Shown here in pieces: positions 13,778 to 21,711 of a stretch of 22,624 nt of DNA. The stretch's first letter is position 1, and every line of letters starts with the position of its first letter. A program made the position numbers and the translations under genes. Origin of the DNA: DASPRM01 sp035319065 (GTDB taxonomy: Bacteria > Acidobacteriota > Terriglobia > Terriglobales > Acidobacteriaceae); NCBI GenBank assembly GCA_035319065.1, contig DATHDM010000244.1:1-22624 (forward strand), written 5' to 3'. The notes below the pieces were generated by a model, which made no database searches, was not told the origin of the DNA, and saw only the letters and a program-made list of their open reading frames with translations.

Positions 13778-16765
13778 ATGGATAAGATTCGAATCAACGA
13801 CCTGGCAAGAGAGCTGGAAGTGAAGAGCAAAGCCATCCTGGACGTCTTGCCCCTGGTCGGCGTCAGCGAGAAGAAGACCCATTCCAGTTCCATCTCCGTG
13901 GACGAAGCGGAACGGGTAAAGGCCCATTTTCACGGTCAAGCAGAGGTGTCGAGCTCAGCCTCCAGTTCGCTTGCGCGTGCTCGCGGGCCGGAGGATATCA
14001 AGCCCAAGTTTGATCTCTCGCACATCTCCCGTCCCGGTGACGTTCTGAAGGCTATCCAGCAGACATCCGTAACGCATCCAGTTCCATCCATTCCGCCGCG
14101 CCCTGCTGCTCCGATCCCGGCTGCTCCCAAGCCTGCTGCCCCTGCAGTCAGGCCTGCGACTTCGACGATTGCACCCCGGCCCACCGCCGAAAGCGAGCCC
14201 GCAACGCCCGCTCGGACGATGGCTCCTGCCGCCACCGCGGCGCCTGTCTCCGCCAGGGATGTGGCCGTAGCCGAGCCTCCCTTGGAGCGCCCGGCCGCTC
14301 GGCCGCCGCGTGTGATTACTCCCCTGCCCCGGCAAGCGCCGCGCATCGTGGTGCCACCGCAAAGCGCACCCGCGACGCCAGCGGTCGCACCGCCGGAGGC
14401 TGCGGCCGCCACGCGGGAAGCAGAAGTCTCATCTGTCGCCGCACCCGTGCCCCCGCCACCCCCGGTCCACGCTGTGAAGCATGCAGCTCCCAGCGACGGA
14501 AGATCAGCAGTGGAAACCAAGCCCGCACCCGCACCGTCGGGACCGCCGCGCCGGCTGATTGTGCCGCAGACCGGCCCGCGACCGGTATACACCGCTCCCG
14601 CGGGATCGATGCCGGCGCCGGCGGCCGGCGCCGGACCGCGTCCCCAGCCTGGGCGCCCGGTGCCCGGACAGCCGATTTTCCAGCGACCTCGTCCCCAGGC
14701 CGCGCCTCCCGCAGCCGGCAGGCCTCCGCTGCGTCCCGGTGAGCGGCGTCCGATGCATCCCACACGTTCCGCTCCCATGGGAGGCCTGCGTCCTCCCGGC
14801 GTCGGACCGGGTCTGCCACCTCCGACGGCTCCGGGACGTCCGGCGGGAAGGCCAGGCGCTCCCTCGCGCCGGCCAGGACAGCGCTACGTTCCCCGCGGAG
14901 TGAAGGAAGGCCCGATGAAGGGCTTTGTTCCTCCGCCGCGAATGGCGACGCTTTCCACCGAGCCGCTGCCTATTACCCGGACGGTGACCATCACCGAGGG
15001 AGTCAGTGTGAAGGATCTGGCGGAGAAGCTGGAAATTCGCGCCAAGGACCTTATCGCGCGTCTGCTGGCCCGCGGAGTCTTTGCCACCATCAATCAGACT
15101 CTGGATTCCGAGCTGGCCACCGAGATGGCCAAGCAGTTCGGGGCCGACACTAACGTGATCAGCTTCGAGCAGCAGGCAGCACAGCAGACGGGGGAAGCCC
15201 AGACCTCGGCGGAAGAAGCGGCAGCCTTGGTGCCGCGGCCGCCCGTGGTGACCATCATGGGCCACGTCGATCATGGCAAAACCAGCCTGTTGGACGCCAT
15301 CCGCTCCACCAACGTGGCGGAGGGCGAAGCCGGAGGCATTACCCAGCACATTGGCGCTTACAAGGTATCGATCCAGGACAAGGATTCGCCGGCCTATGGA
15401 CGCCAGATCGTGTTCCTCGACACTCCCGGTCACGAGGCGTTTACCCGTATGCGCGCCCGCGGAGCCAAGGTCACCGATATCGTCGTCCTGGTGGTGGCGG
15501 CCGATGACGGCGTGATGCCGCAAACGCTGGAGGCCATCGACCATGCCAAGGCCGCCAATGTACCCATAATCGTAGCGGTCAACAAGATCGACAAACCCGA
15601 GGCGATGCCGGAGCGGGTCAAGAAGCAACTAGCCGACCGCGGACTGATGCCGGAGGATTGGGGCGGCACCACCGTCTTCGTCGATGTCTCCGCCAAGCAG
15701 AAGACCAACCTGAACCTGCTGATGGAAATGATCTGCCTGGTCGCCGACCTGCAGGAATTGAAGGCCAATCCCGATCGCGCGGCCCAGGGCGTGGTGCTGG
15801 AAGCCAAGCTCGACCGCGGACGCGGTCCGGTGGCGACCGTGCTGGTGCAGAGCGGAACGCTCCATACCGGCGACTACTTCGTCGTCGGCGACGTGTTTGG
15901 ACGCGTACGCGCGATGTTCGACGATCGCAGCAGCGCGCTGGATGATGCCGGTCCCTCTACTCCAGTGGAGATCCTGGGATTGGAAGGCTTGCCCCAGGCG
16001 GGCGATCAGTTCATCGTGGTGGCGGATCGCGAGAAAGCAGTCTCCATCGCGGAGTATCGCCAGCAAAAAGCTCGCGAAGCGGCTCTGGCCAAGACCACCA
16101 AGGTTAGCCTGGAGGGTCTTGCCGAGCAGCTCAAGACCGACGGCGTCAAAGAGCTCTCTATCATTCTGAAGGCCGACGTGCAGGGCTCCGTCGAGGTGCT
16201 CAACGATCTGCTGACCAAGCTCTCCACCGACAAGGTCAAGATCAACGTCCTGCGCAGCGGCGTCGGCGCCATCACGGAGAGCGATGTGCTGCTGGCTTCT
16301 GCTTCCGACGCCATTATCATCGGCTTCAACGTGCGTCCGGAGCGCAAGGCGCAGGAGTTGGCGGAGCAAGAGAAGGTCGATATCCGCCTGCACTCGATCA
16401 TCTACGAGCTGCAGGATGAGATCAAGAAGGCCATGACCGGCCTGCTGGAGCCCACCATTAGGGAGACTTACCTGGGGCGGGCGGAGGTGCGCGAGACCTT
16501 CCGCATCCCCAAGGTGGGCACCGTGGCCGGCTGCTACGTCCTGGACGGCACCATCAAGCGCGATTCCGAGGTGCGCCTGCTGCGCGACAATGTCGTGGTC
16601 TTCAAGGGCAAGGTCGGCTCCTTGCGGCGCTTCAAGGAAGACGTCGGCGAGGTACGCAACGGCATGGAGTGCGGAATCGCCATCGCCAACTATGGCGACG
16701 TCAAAGTTGGCGATGTGATCGAGTGCTTTGTCACCGAGAAGATTGTTGCTGAGGCAATCGTCTAG
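13778..16765 (+). CDS. infB: Translation initiation factor IF-2
   Basis: IF-2 is the GTPase that places initiator fMet-tRNA and joins the subunits. The protein has 995 residues, longer than the roughly 890 of E. coli. An N-terminal IF2_N domain (about 3-55, MDKIRINDLARELEVKSKAILDVL) is followed by a linker of about 330 residues (62-395) very rich in Pro, Ala and Arg. A second IF2_N domain comes next (about 400-455). The G domain has G1 GHVDHGKT (495-502), G3 DTPGH (548-552), G4 NKID (602-605) and G5 SAK (638-640). Domain II, domain III and the fMet-tRNA-binding C-terminal domain complete it. All GTPase motifs are intact. Confidence 0.98.
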   Translation: MDKIRINDLARELEVKSKAILDVLPLVGVSEKKTHSSSISVDEAERVKAHFHGQAEVSSSASSSLARARGPEDIKPKFDLSHISRPGDVLKAIQQTSVTHPVPSIPPRPAAPIPAAPKPAAPAVRPATSTIAPRPTAESEPATPARTMAPAATAAPVSARDVAVAEPPLERPAARPPRVITPLPRQAPRIVVPPQSAPATPAVAPPEAAAATREAEVSSVAAPVPPPPPVHAVKHAAPSDGRSAVETKPAPAPSGPPRRLIVPQTGPRPVYTAPAGSMPAPAAGAGPRPQPGRPVPGQPIFQRPRPQAAPPAAGRPPLRPGERRPMHPTRSAPMGGLRPPGVGPGLPPPTAPGRPAGRPGAPSRRPGQRYVPRGVKEGPMKGFVPPPRMATLSTEPLPITRTVTITEGVSVKDLAEKLEIRAKDLIARLLARGVFATINQTLDSELATEMAKQFGADTNVISFEQQAAQQTGEAQTSAEEAAALVPRPPVVTIMGHVDHGKTSLLDAIRSTNVAEGEAGGITQHIGAYKVSIQDKDSPAYGRQIVFLDTPGHEAFTRMRARGAKVTDIVVLVVAADDGVMPQTLEAIDHAKAANVPIIVAVNKIDKPEAMPERVKKQLADRGLMPEDWGGTTVFVDVSAKQKTNLNLLMEMICLVADLQELKANPDRAAQGVVLEAKLDRGRGPVATVLVQSGTLHTGDYFVVGDVFGRVRAMFDDRSSALDDAGPSTPVEILGLEGLPQAGDQFIVVADREKAVSIAEYRQQKAREAALAKTTKVSLEGLAEQLKTDGVKELSIILKADVQGSVEVLNDLLTKLSTDKVKINVLRSGVGAITESDVLLASASDAIIIGFNVRPERKAQELAEQEKVDIRLHSIIYELQDEIKKAMTGLLEPTIRETYLGRAEVRETFRIPKVGTVAGCYVLDGTIKRDSEVRLLRDNVVVFKGKVGSLRRFKEDVGEVRNGMECGIAIANYGDVKVGDVIECFVTEKIVAEAIV

Positions 16766-16805
16766 AGCCCGTTGAAGCGTGGCCGGTGGATCGTGGTCAG
16801 AGTAC

Positions 16806-16835
16806 ATGGCCACCTCGCTGGCCATTTGCTTTTGC
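16806..16835 (+). terminator. Terminator-like hairpin between infB and DUF503
   Basis: ATGGCCA (16806-16812) and TGGCCAT (16819-16825) form a perfect 7-bp stem with a CCTCGC loop, followed by the T-rich TTGCTTTTGC. The left arm overlaps GGCCAC (16808-16813), which can instead pair with GTGGCC (16779-16784), so two exclusive structures are possible. It may be a partial terminator or attenuator inside the operon. Confidence 0.45.
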
Positions 16836-16871
16836 ACCTCGGCCCCCGCATGCATCGGCGCGAAACGGCGC

Positions 16872-17171
16872 ATGATCGCCTATCTCACGCTCGAAATTCG
16901 TATCGAAGGGGCGCACTCGCTCAAGGAAAAACGCCAGGTGCTGCGTAGCCTGAAGGACAAGCTGCGTGGCAGCTTCAACGTGGCGGTAGCCGAGCTGGAG
17001 CAGAGCGACTTGTGGCAGCGGGCAACCCTGGGCGTGGTGAGCATCTCCGACTCCAGGGACTACCTGCGTGGGCTCATGGAAAACGTGGAGCGCGCCGCCG
17101 GCAGGATCGCCAACAACTCCGGGGGCGAGGTGGTGGACGCCTATGTGGAGTTTCTTGACGGACGGGAGTAG
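16872..17171 (+). CDS. DUF503 (YlxP-like) small protein
   Basis: A 99-residue protein of the DUF503 family (B. subtilis YlxP), usually found beside rbfA and thought to act with ribosome assembly, though its biochemical role is not firmly known. It shows the family core: beta strand MIAYLTLEIRIEGAHSLKEKR, VLRSLKDKLRGSFNVAVAEL, and DLWQRATLGVVSISD, ending in a DAYVEFL strand. The frame is open upstream (ATG also at 16806), but 16872 gives the standard family N terminus. No Shine-Dalgarno is apparent. It sits 106 bases after infB and 81 before rbfA. Confidence 0.88.
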   Translation: MIAYLTLEIRIEGAHSLKEKRQVLRSLKDKLRGSFNVAVAELEQSDLWQRATLGVVSISDSRDYLRGLMENVERAAGRIANNSGGEVVDAYVEFLDGRE

Positions 17172-17206
17172 AAGAGTGGGATTAGCCCCCGAGTGGAGAC
17201 TTGCTG

Positions 17207-17221
17207 CCGAGCGCTGCTCGG
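17207..17221 (+). other. Hairpin in the DUF503-rbfA spacer
   Basis: CCGAGC and GCTCGG pair perfectly around a GCT loop, 31 bases before rbfA. No T tract follows. It may be a processing or stability element; only the pairing is seen. Confidence 0.4.
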
Positions 17222-17252
17222 TTGAATGGGCGCTGAATGCTGACTGCTTGAT

Positions 17253-17612
17253 ATGGAGAACCGCGCACAACAACACCATCGCGAGCGCCTGAGCGAGGCA
17301 ATCCGCGAAGAGATTTCCGCCATGATCGAGGGCGAGCTGGGCGATCCGCGTATCGGATTGGTTACGGTGAACGAAGTGCACCTGGCTGCCGATGGCAAGT
17401 CTGCCCAGGTCATGGTGGCCGTGACCGGCGACGCCAAAGAGCAGGAACAGACGCTACAAGGCCTGAAGGACGCCACCGGCTACATCCGCCATGAGCTGAC
17501 CGATCGCCTGCGTTTACGTCATGCACCCGAACTGTTTTTCCGACTGGACAAATCCGAGCAATACGAGTCTAGAATTGACGAGTTACTCAAACGGATCGAG
17601 AAGCGCAAGTAA
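17253..17612 (+). CDS. rbfA: Ribosome-binding factor A
   Basis: RbfA is a KH-fold 30S assembly factor that binds the 16S rRNA 5' region and helps late maturation, especially in the cold. The 119-residue protein matches the family along its length: RERLSEAIREEISAMIEGEL, the DPRIGLVTVNEVHLAADGKSAQV core, GYIRHELTDRLRLRHAPEL and the closing FRLDKSEQYESRIDELLKRI. The ATG at 17253 lacks a clear Shine-Dalgarno. It works in the same pathway as RimP and, probably, the DUF503 protein encoded just upstream. Confidence 0.95.
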   Translation: MENRAQQHHRERLSEAIREEISAMIEGELGDPRIGLVTVNEVHLAADGKSAQVMVAVTGDAKEQEQTLQGLKDATGYIRHELTDRLRLRHAPELFFRLDKSEQYESRIDELLKRIEKRK

Positions 17613-17679
17613 TGTCCGCCCGAGCAGTTCACTCCCCCGGCGGCCAGGCGAGGCAGCTTGCACGGGGTTCCGCGGGTAG

Positions 17680-18660
17680 ATGCTGAAGGAAGTTCTCAGG
17701 GAAATTGACCGGCGTCAGCGTTTTCTTCTGACCTCGCACGCGCGGCCAGATGGAGATGCTGTCGGCTCGGTTCTCGCCTGCTCCCACATTCTTCGCGACC
17801 TGGGAAAAGAGGCGGAGGTAGTGCTGTACGACCCGGTGCCGCACATCTACCGGCTGCTGCCTTTGGCCGATGAAGTCGTGCGCGCCCAATCGGTCAATGG
17901 AAAGTACGAGGCCGCTATCCTGCTGGAGTGCGACAGCGTTCAACGCACCCGGCTGCAGGGTTTGGAAGGACATTTTCAGATCAGCATCGACCACCATGTG
18001 AGCGGCAGGCCCTTTGCCGACGTCAACTGGATTGATCCCAGCGCCTGTGCCACGGCAGAAATGGTCTACCGGCTGGCACGGGAGGCGAACGTGAGGATCA
18101 CACCCGAAATAGCTACCTGCCTCTACACTGCTGTGCTCACCGATACCGGCTCTTTTTGCTTCCTGGGAACCAACGAGCGCACCTTCCGCCTGGCCGAAGA
18201 GCTGGTTCGCTGTGGAGCGGATCCGGCGAGGATCGCGCAAGCGGTCTACTTCTCCAGTCCCGTGTCCAAGATGCGGCTGCTGGGAGCAGCGCTCTCCAGC
18301 CTGCACTGCGATCACCATCTTGCCTGGATGCATGTAACCCGCGAGCAGATGGAGCGCTGCCAGGCGGCCGAGGAAGACTGCGAAGGCCTGGTGAACTATG
18401 CTTTAGCCATGGAAGGCGTCGAAGTCGCGCTGTTCTTCCGTGAGATTTCCGAGCACAAGTGGCGAGTCAGCCTGCGCAGTAAGGGAGCAGTGGACGTATC
18501 AGCGGTAGCCGCGCTCTTTGGCGGCGGCGGCCACCAGTGCGCCAGCGGCTGTTCGGTGGATGGGCCCCTTTCCGGCGTGACCGAGCAGATCACCGCGCAG
18601 CTGCGGCTGATCGGGGAGACCAGGGCGGGCGTAGGAAAGCTCTCGAACTGGCGTTTGTAA
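17680..18660 (+). CDS. DHH/DHHA1 phosphoesterase, NrnA-like (nano-RNase / pAp phosphatase)
   Basis: A 326-residue DHH superfamily enzyme. The metal-binding motifs are visible: SHARPDGDAVGS (about residues 19-30), a motif II Asp in LLECDS, the signature D104-H105-H106 in SIDHHVSG, and LTDTGSF. The C-terminal DHHA1 substrate-binding domain has GGGGH at 281-285 followed by QCASGC. The architecture and length match bacterial NrnA, which degrades short oligoribonucleotides and dephosphorylates pAp. Position after rbfA is common for this family. truB and ribF, which often follow, are absent here. The ATG at 17680 gives the full N-terminal strand; the ribosome site is weak. The exact substrate is inferred. 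Confidence 0.9.
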   Translation: MLKEVLREIDRRQRFLLTSHARPDGDAVGSVLACSHILRDLGKEAEVVLYDPVPHIYRLLPLADEVVRAQSVNGKYEAAILLECDSVQRTRLQGLEGHFQISIDHHVSGRPFADVNWIDPSACATAEMVYRLAREANVRITPEIATCLYTAVLTDTGSFCFLGTNERTFRLAEELVRCGADPARIAQAVYFSSPVSKMRLLGAALSSLHCDHHLAWMHVTREQMERCQAAEEDCEGLVNYALAMEGVEVALFFREISEHKWRVSLRSKGAVDVSAVAALFGGGGHQCASGCSVDGPLSGVTEQITAQLRLIGETRAGVGKLSNWRL

Positions 18661-18783
18661 GCGACTGCGATCCCCGCCGCCCGAGTTTTCGCAGCACATC
18701 CGTGCACATGGCCTATGGGCTGAGACCTGTCCTTGGGGCGAACACAGCCAGAAGCCCCAGCCTGCCGTTACAATCACACTCGC

Positions 18784-20421
18784 ATGAAAGCATCCTCCAC
18801 AAGCCCGGCACCGGACGCTGTGCCGATTCGCAGCGCAGTCTGGGTGGAGTTGGCGACCCTGGCCGGCCTTTGCGCATTTCTGTTTTTCTTCGGGCTGGGC
18901 AGCGTTGGGCTGATTGGAGCGGATGAGCCCCGCTACCCGCAGGTCGCGCGCGAAATGCTGGCCCGGCACGACTGGATTACCCCGGTGCTCGACGGCATTG
19001 CCTGGCTGGAGAAGCCCCCGCTCTACTACTGGGGCGCGATGCTGTCGTACCGCGTTCTCGGCGTCACCGATTGGGCGTCCAGAGTTCCGACTGCAGCCAT
19101 GGCAACTGCCTTGCTGTTCGCGGTGTACCTGTTCGTTCGCCGTTTCCGTCCAGGCTCCCAGTTGGATGCCGCGTTGATCGTAGGATCCTCGATCGGAGTG
19201 GTCGGATTTGCTCGGGCCGCCTCGACCGACATGCCCCTGACCGCCACTTTCACCATCGCCATGCTTGCGTGGTTCACTTGGCTCGAGATCGGAAAGAAGC
19301 TCTGGCTGCTGGTCTTCTATGCCTTCATCGCTCTCGGTACGCTGGCCAAGGGGCCCGTTGCCCCGGTGCTGGCTGCTCTAATCATCGTGGTGTTTGCCGG
19401 GCTGCAGAAGGAATGGAGCTTGATTACGCGCACTCTCTGGTGGCCGGGAATCGTGTTGTTTCTGGGAATAGCGTTGCCCTGGTTCGTTCTCGTGCAGGTG
19501 CGCAACCCGCAGTTCTTGCGCGTGTTCATCCTGCAGCACAACCTGGCTCGCTACAGTACGGACGCCTTCCGCCATCGGCAGCCCTTCTGGTACTTCATTC
19601 CGGTGATAATCCTGGGCCTGCTTCCATGGAGCCTGCTGGCGATCGCGGGCGCGGTTAGATCGCTGCGAGACTGGCTGCACAGCCAGACCCCCGAGATCTC
19701 CGATCTGCAACTCTTCCTGTTTCTTTGGGGCCTGCTGCCGGTCCTGTTCTTCTCGATCTCGCAGTCCAAACTGCCAGGATATGTGCTGCCGGCGGTTCCC
19801 GCATTCGGGATGCTGGCGGCGAACTGGATCGCACAACAGTCCTCCGCCGGAGAGAAGCCGCACTTCTGGCTCCTGGCGCTCCACAGCGCGATATCGGGCA
19901 TGCTGCTGGGTGGCGTACTCCTGGTGAACTACAGCCTGCTGCACATAAAACCAGGCAGTCTGGCGGCCTGGGTAGCAGGGACCGCTGCCGCGCTGACGTT
20001 TGTTGCCATCATGGTCAGCGTCAGGGTCTCGGGCGTGCGCCTGTTGCGCTTTGTGACGCTGCTGCCGCTCGTCTTAGGACTTGGGTTTGTCGTCAGATAT
20101 GCGGCGCCAACCATCGACTCCCGGCTATCGGCGCGCCCGGTAGAGCGGGAGATTGCCACCATCGAGACCACGCGCTCGACCCTTGCGGTGTTCGAGGTTT
20201 CCCGCCAGTTGGAGTTTGGACTGACGTTCTACCGCAATCAGCCAGTTCATCGCTACGAGCGGGGTGAAATTCCTGCGGGCGAGCACATCCTGGTGGCGCT
20301 CGCTGGATCGCAAACCAGGGTGCAGGAACGGGTTGCCGGCAGAAGAGTGTCCAGAATCGGCGAGTACCCGCCGCAGAAGCTGGAGTTCTATTGGGTGCAA
20401 GCCGCCGCCAGGAGCCACTAG
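18784..20421 (+). CDS. GT-C fold membrane glycosyltransferase (ArnT/PMT-like, family 39/83)
   Basis: A 545-residue polytopic membrane protein with about ten hydrophobic segments and a soluble C-terminal part of about 90 residues. The first periplasmic loop carries the GT-C acidic motif D47-E48 in ADEPRYPQVAREML, followed by HDWITPVLDG and LEKPPLYYW, a combination typical of ArnT-type aminoarabinose/undecaprenyl-phosphate glycosyltransferases and relatives. A second short signature, SKLPGYVLPAVPAF, is also characteristic. Such enzymes move sugars from polyprenyl phosphate carriers to lipids or proteins on the outer face of the inner membrane; donor and acceptor here are unknown. I chose the ATG at 18784 (MKASSTSPAP) over an upstream one at 18733, since it leaves a normal short N terminus. 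It replaces the truB gene often found at this place. Confidence 0.85.
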   Translation: MKASSTSPAPDAVPIRSAVWVELATLAGLCAFLFFFGLGSVGLIGADEPRYPQVAREMLARHDWITPVLDGIAWLEKPPLYYWGAMLSYRVLGVTDWASRVPTAAMATALLFAVYLFVRRFRPGSQLDAALIVGSSIGVVGFARAASTDMPLTATFTIAMLAWFTWLEIGKKLWLLVFYAFIALGTLAKGPVAPVLAALIIVVFAGLQKEWSLITRTLWWPGIVLFLGIALPWFVLVQVRNPQFLRVFILQHNLARYSTDAFRHRQPFWYFIPVIILGLLPWSLLAIAGAVRSLRDWLHSQTPEISDLQLFLFLWGLLPVLFFSISQSKLPGYVLPAVPAFGMLAANWIAQQSSAGEKPHFWLLALHSAISGMLLGGVLLVNYSLLHIKPGSLAAWVAGTAAALTFVAIMVSVRVSGVRLLRFVTLLPLVLGLGFVVRYAAPTIDSRLSARPVEREIATIETTRSTLAVFEVSRQLEFGLTFYRNQPVHRYERGEIPAGEHILVALAGSQTRVQERVAGRRVSRIGEYPPQKLEFYWVQAAARSH

Positions 20422-20556
20422 GCTCAATATCAGAATGCGGGGTTGCCGCTTCTTGTTCCGCGGTTTGCGCACACGTGAGTCGGAGGCTTAGACTGCGAAG
20501 TTTCGCTGCCCAAGACAGCTGCGAGCAGCAATTCATTACAGCTTACGAGACCAGCC

Positions 20557-21513
20557 TTGGAGATCATTGACCTGCGGCATTTCACGTCCGCGGACTTACG
20601 ACCCCTTCTAGAAGAGGAAAAGGAAGTGTGGTCGAACCTGCTGCTGTGGGACTACGGGCCATCGGCGGACATGATCCTGCGCTACGTGGACGCCCGCATT
20701 CTTCCCGGGTATGCCGCGGTGGAGCGCGGCTTGCTCCACGGCTATTCCTTCTTCGTCTACGAAGGCAACAAGGGGGTGATCGGAGACCTGTTCGTGACAG
20801 GAGAAAAGTCCAGGGCTCACGCCGAAAATCCTACCGAGGTCAGGCTGGTCACGCACGTCGTAGAAACCCTGCAACAGTCCCCGGGGGTGCGTCGCATTGA
20901 GGCGCAGTTGCTGGTGCACGAAAGTAGTGCGCTGGCTCGGCCCTTCCAGGAGGAAGGGTTCCAGCGGTTTCCAAGGCTGTTCATGGCCCTGCCGCTGAAG
21001 AACGGAGCAGGTTTTCCCGCAGCCCCAGATGTCCTGCCGCCGGAAATCGAGATCCGGCGCTGGTCGGACCAGGACTATCAGTCGGCTGCCTCGCTGATCA
21101 CCGCCTGCTATCGCGGACACGTGGATTCCGACATTAATGACCAATATCGCAGCATTCAGGGCGCTCTGCGATTCCTGAACAATATCGTCCGTTTTCCCGG
21201 ATGCGGCACCTTCGATGCAGGTGCCTCGTTCCTGGCGTTCGATCGCCGGTCGCGCACCCCTATCGGACTCATCCTCTGTTCTCGCGTGAAGCACGACGTG
21301 GGGCACGTGACCCAGCTTTGTGTGCTTGCCGACTACCGCGGCCAGCACGTCGGGCGAATGCTGCTGGCGGCTACAAGCCGAGAATTGAGGCGTAGAAGTT
21401 TTCAGCTGCTGTCATTGACGGTGACCGAGGCCAATCGTAGGGCCGTTGAACTATACAAACACATCGGATTTTCGGTCGGTCGGGTGTTCGATGCCTTTGT
21501 CTGGGAAGCTTGA
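20557..21513 (+). CDS. GNAT-family acetyltransferase, probable tandem-domain protein
   Basis: A 318-residue cytoplasmic protein. The C-terminal half (about 165-318) is a clear GNAT domain: EIRRWSDQDYQSAASLI opens it, followed by the VTQLCVLADYRGQHVGRMLL strand and acetyl-CoA loop (R261-L269 region), TVTEANRRAVELYKHIGF and a closing strand. The N-terminal half (1-150) has similar length and secondary-structure order, with VTGEKSRAH and VVETLQQSPGVRRIEAQLL, but lacks a clear acetyl-CoA loop, so it may be a degenerate second GNAT unit. The start is TTG at 20557 with a weak ribosome site. The substrate is unknown. It lies 135 bases after the glycosyltransferase gene; that gap holds no clear gene. 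Confidence 0.82.
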   Translation: MEIIDLRHFTSADLRPLLEEEKEVWSNLLLWDYGPSADMILRYVDARILPGYAAVERGLLHGYSFFVYEGNKGVIGDLFVTGEKSRAHAENPTEVRLVTHVVETLQQSPGVRRIEAQLLVHESSALARPFQEEGFQRFPRLFMALPLKNGAGFPAAPDVLPPEIEIRRWSDQDYQSAASLITACYRGHVDSDINDQYRSIQGALRFLNNIVRFPGCGTFDAGASFLAFDRRSRTPIGLILCSRVKHDVGHVTQLCVLADYRGQHVGRMLLAATSRELRRRSFQLLSLTVTEANRRAVELYKHIGFSVGRVFDAFVWEA

Positions 21514-21556
21514 GTCGACGCTGCTGGACGCCAACATCCGCGGCCCTAAAATAGAG

Positions 21557-21571
21557 GGTTTCGCCGAAACC
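21557..21571 (+). other. Hairpin downstream of the GNAT gene
   Basis: GGTTTC and GAAACC pair perfectly around a GCC loop, 43 bases after the GNAT stop. No T tract follows directly; it may aid the terminator further on. Confidence 0.4.
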
Positions 21572-21609
21572 GGGTTCTGTGTGCTTTCTGACTGACCAGC
21601 AAAACTGAT

Positions 21610-21630
21610 GAACTCGGGGTTCTTTTTTTT
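21610..21630 (+). terminator. Probable intrinsic terminator of the GNAT gene
   Basis: GAACT and GGTTC can pair around a CGG loop (five pairs including one T-G) and run directly into eight Ts (21623-21630). The stem is short but the T tract is the best one in this spacer, which separates the GNAT gene from the regulator gene. Confidence 0.55.
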
Positions 21631-21711
21631 ATCGAACTCTTCTATTCAGTGCGCCTGCCGGTGTATGCTGGCCCGCCACAGCCACAAATTCAGGGCACTC
21701 GAGGGTAAGCC

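Noticed and set aside
15629..16873. 414-codon minus-strand open frame across infB
   Set aside because: It is a shadow of infB, with the same reasoning as for the other antisense frames.
18769..18774. TACAAT ten bases before the glycosyltransferase ATG
   Set aside because: There is no -35 match at 16-18 bases, and it would give an almost leaderless mRNA; too weak to list as a promoter.
20422..20556. Possible terminator or small gene between the glycosyltransferase and GNAT genes
   Set aside because: Only 4-bp stems such as GCGG/CCGC and GCGA/TCGC can be drawn, none with a T tract, and no RNA gene pattern fits.
21664..21669. TATGCT as a -10 box for the XRE regulator
   Set aside because: No acceptable -35 at the right distance; a promoter is expected in this spacer but I cannot fix its position.
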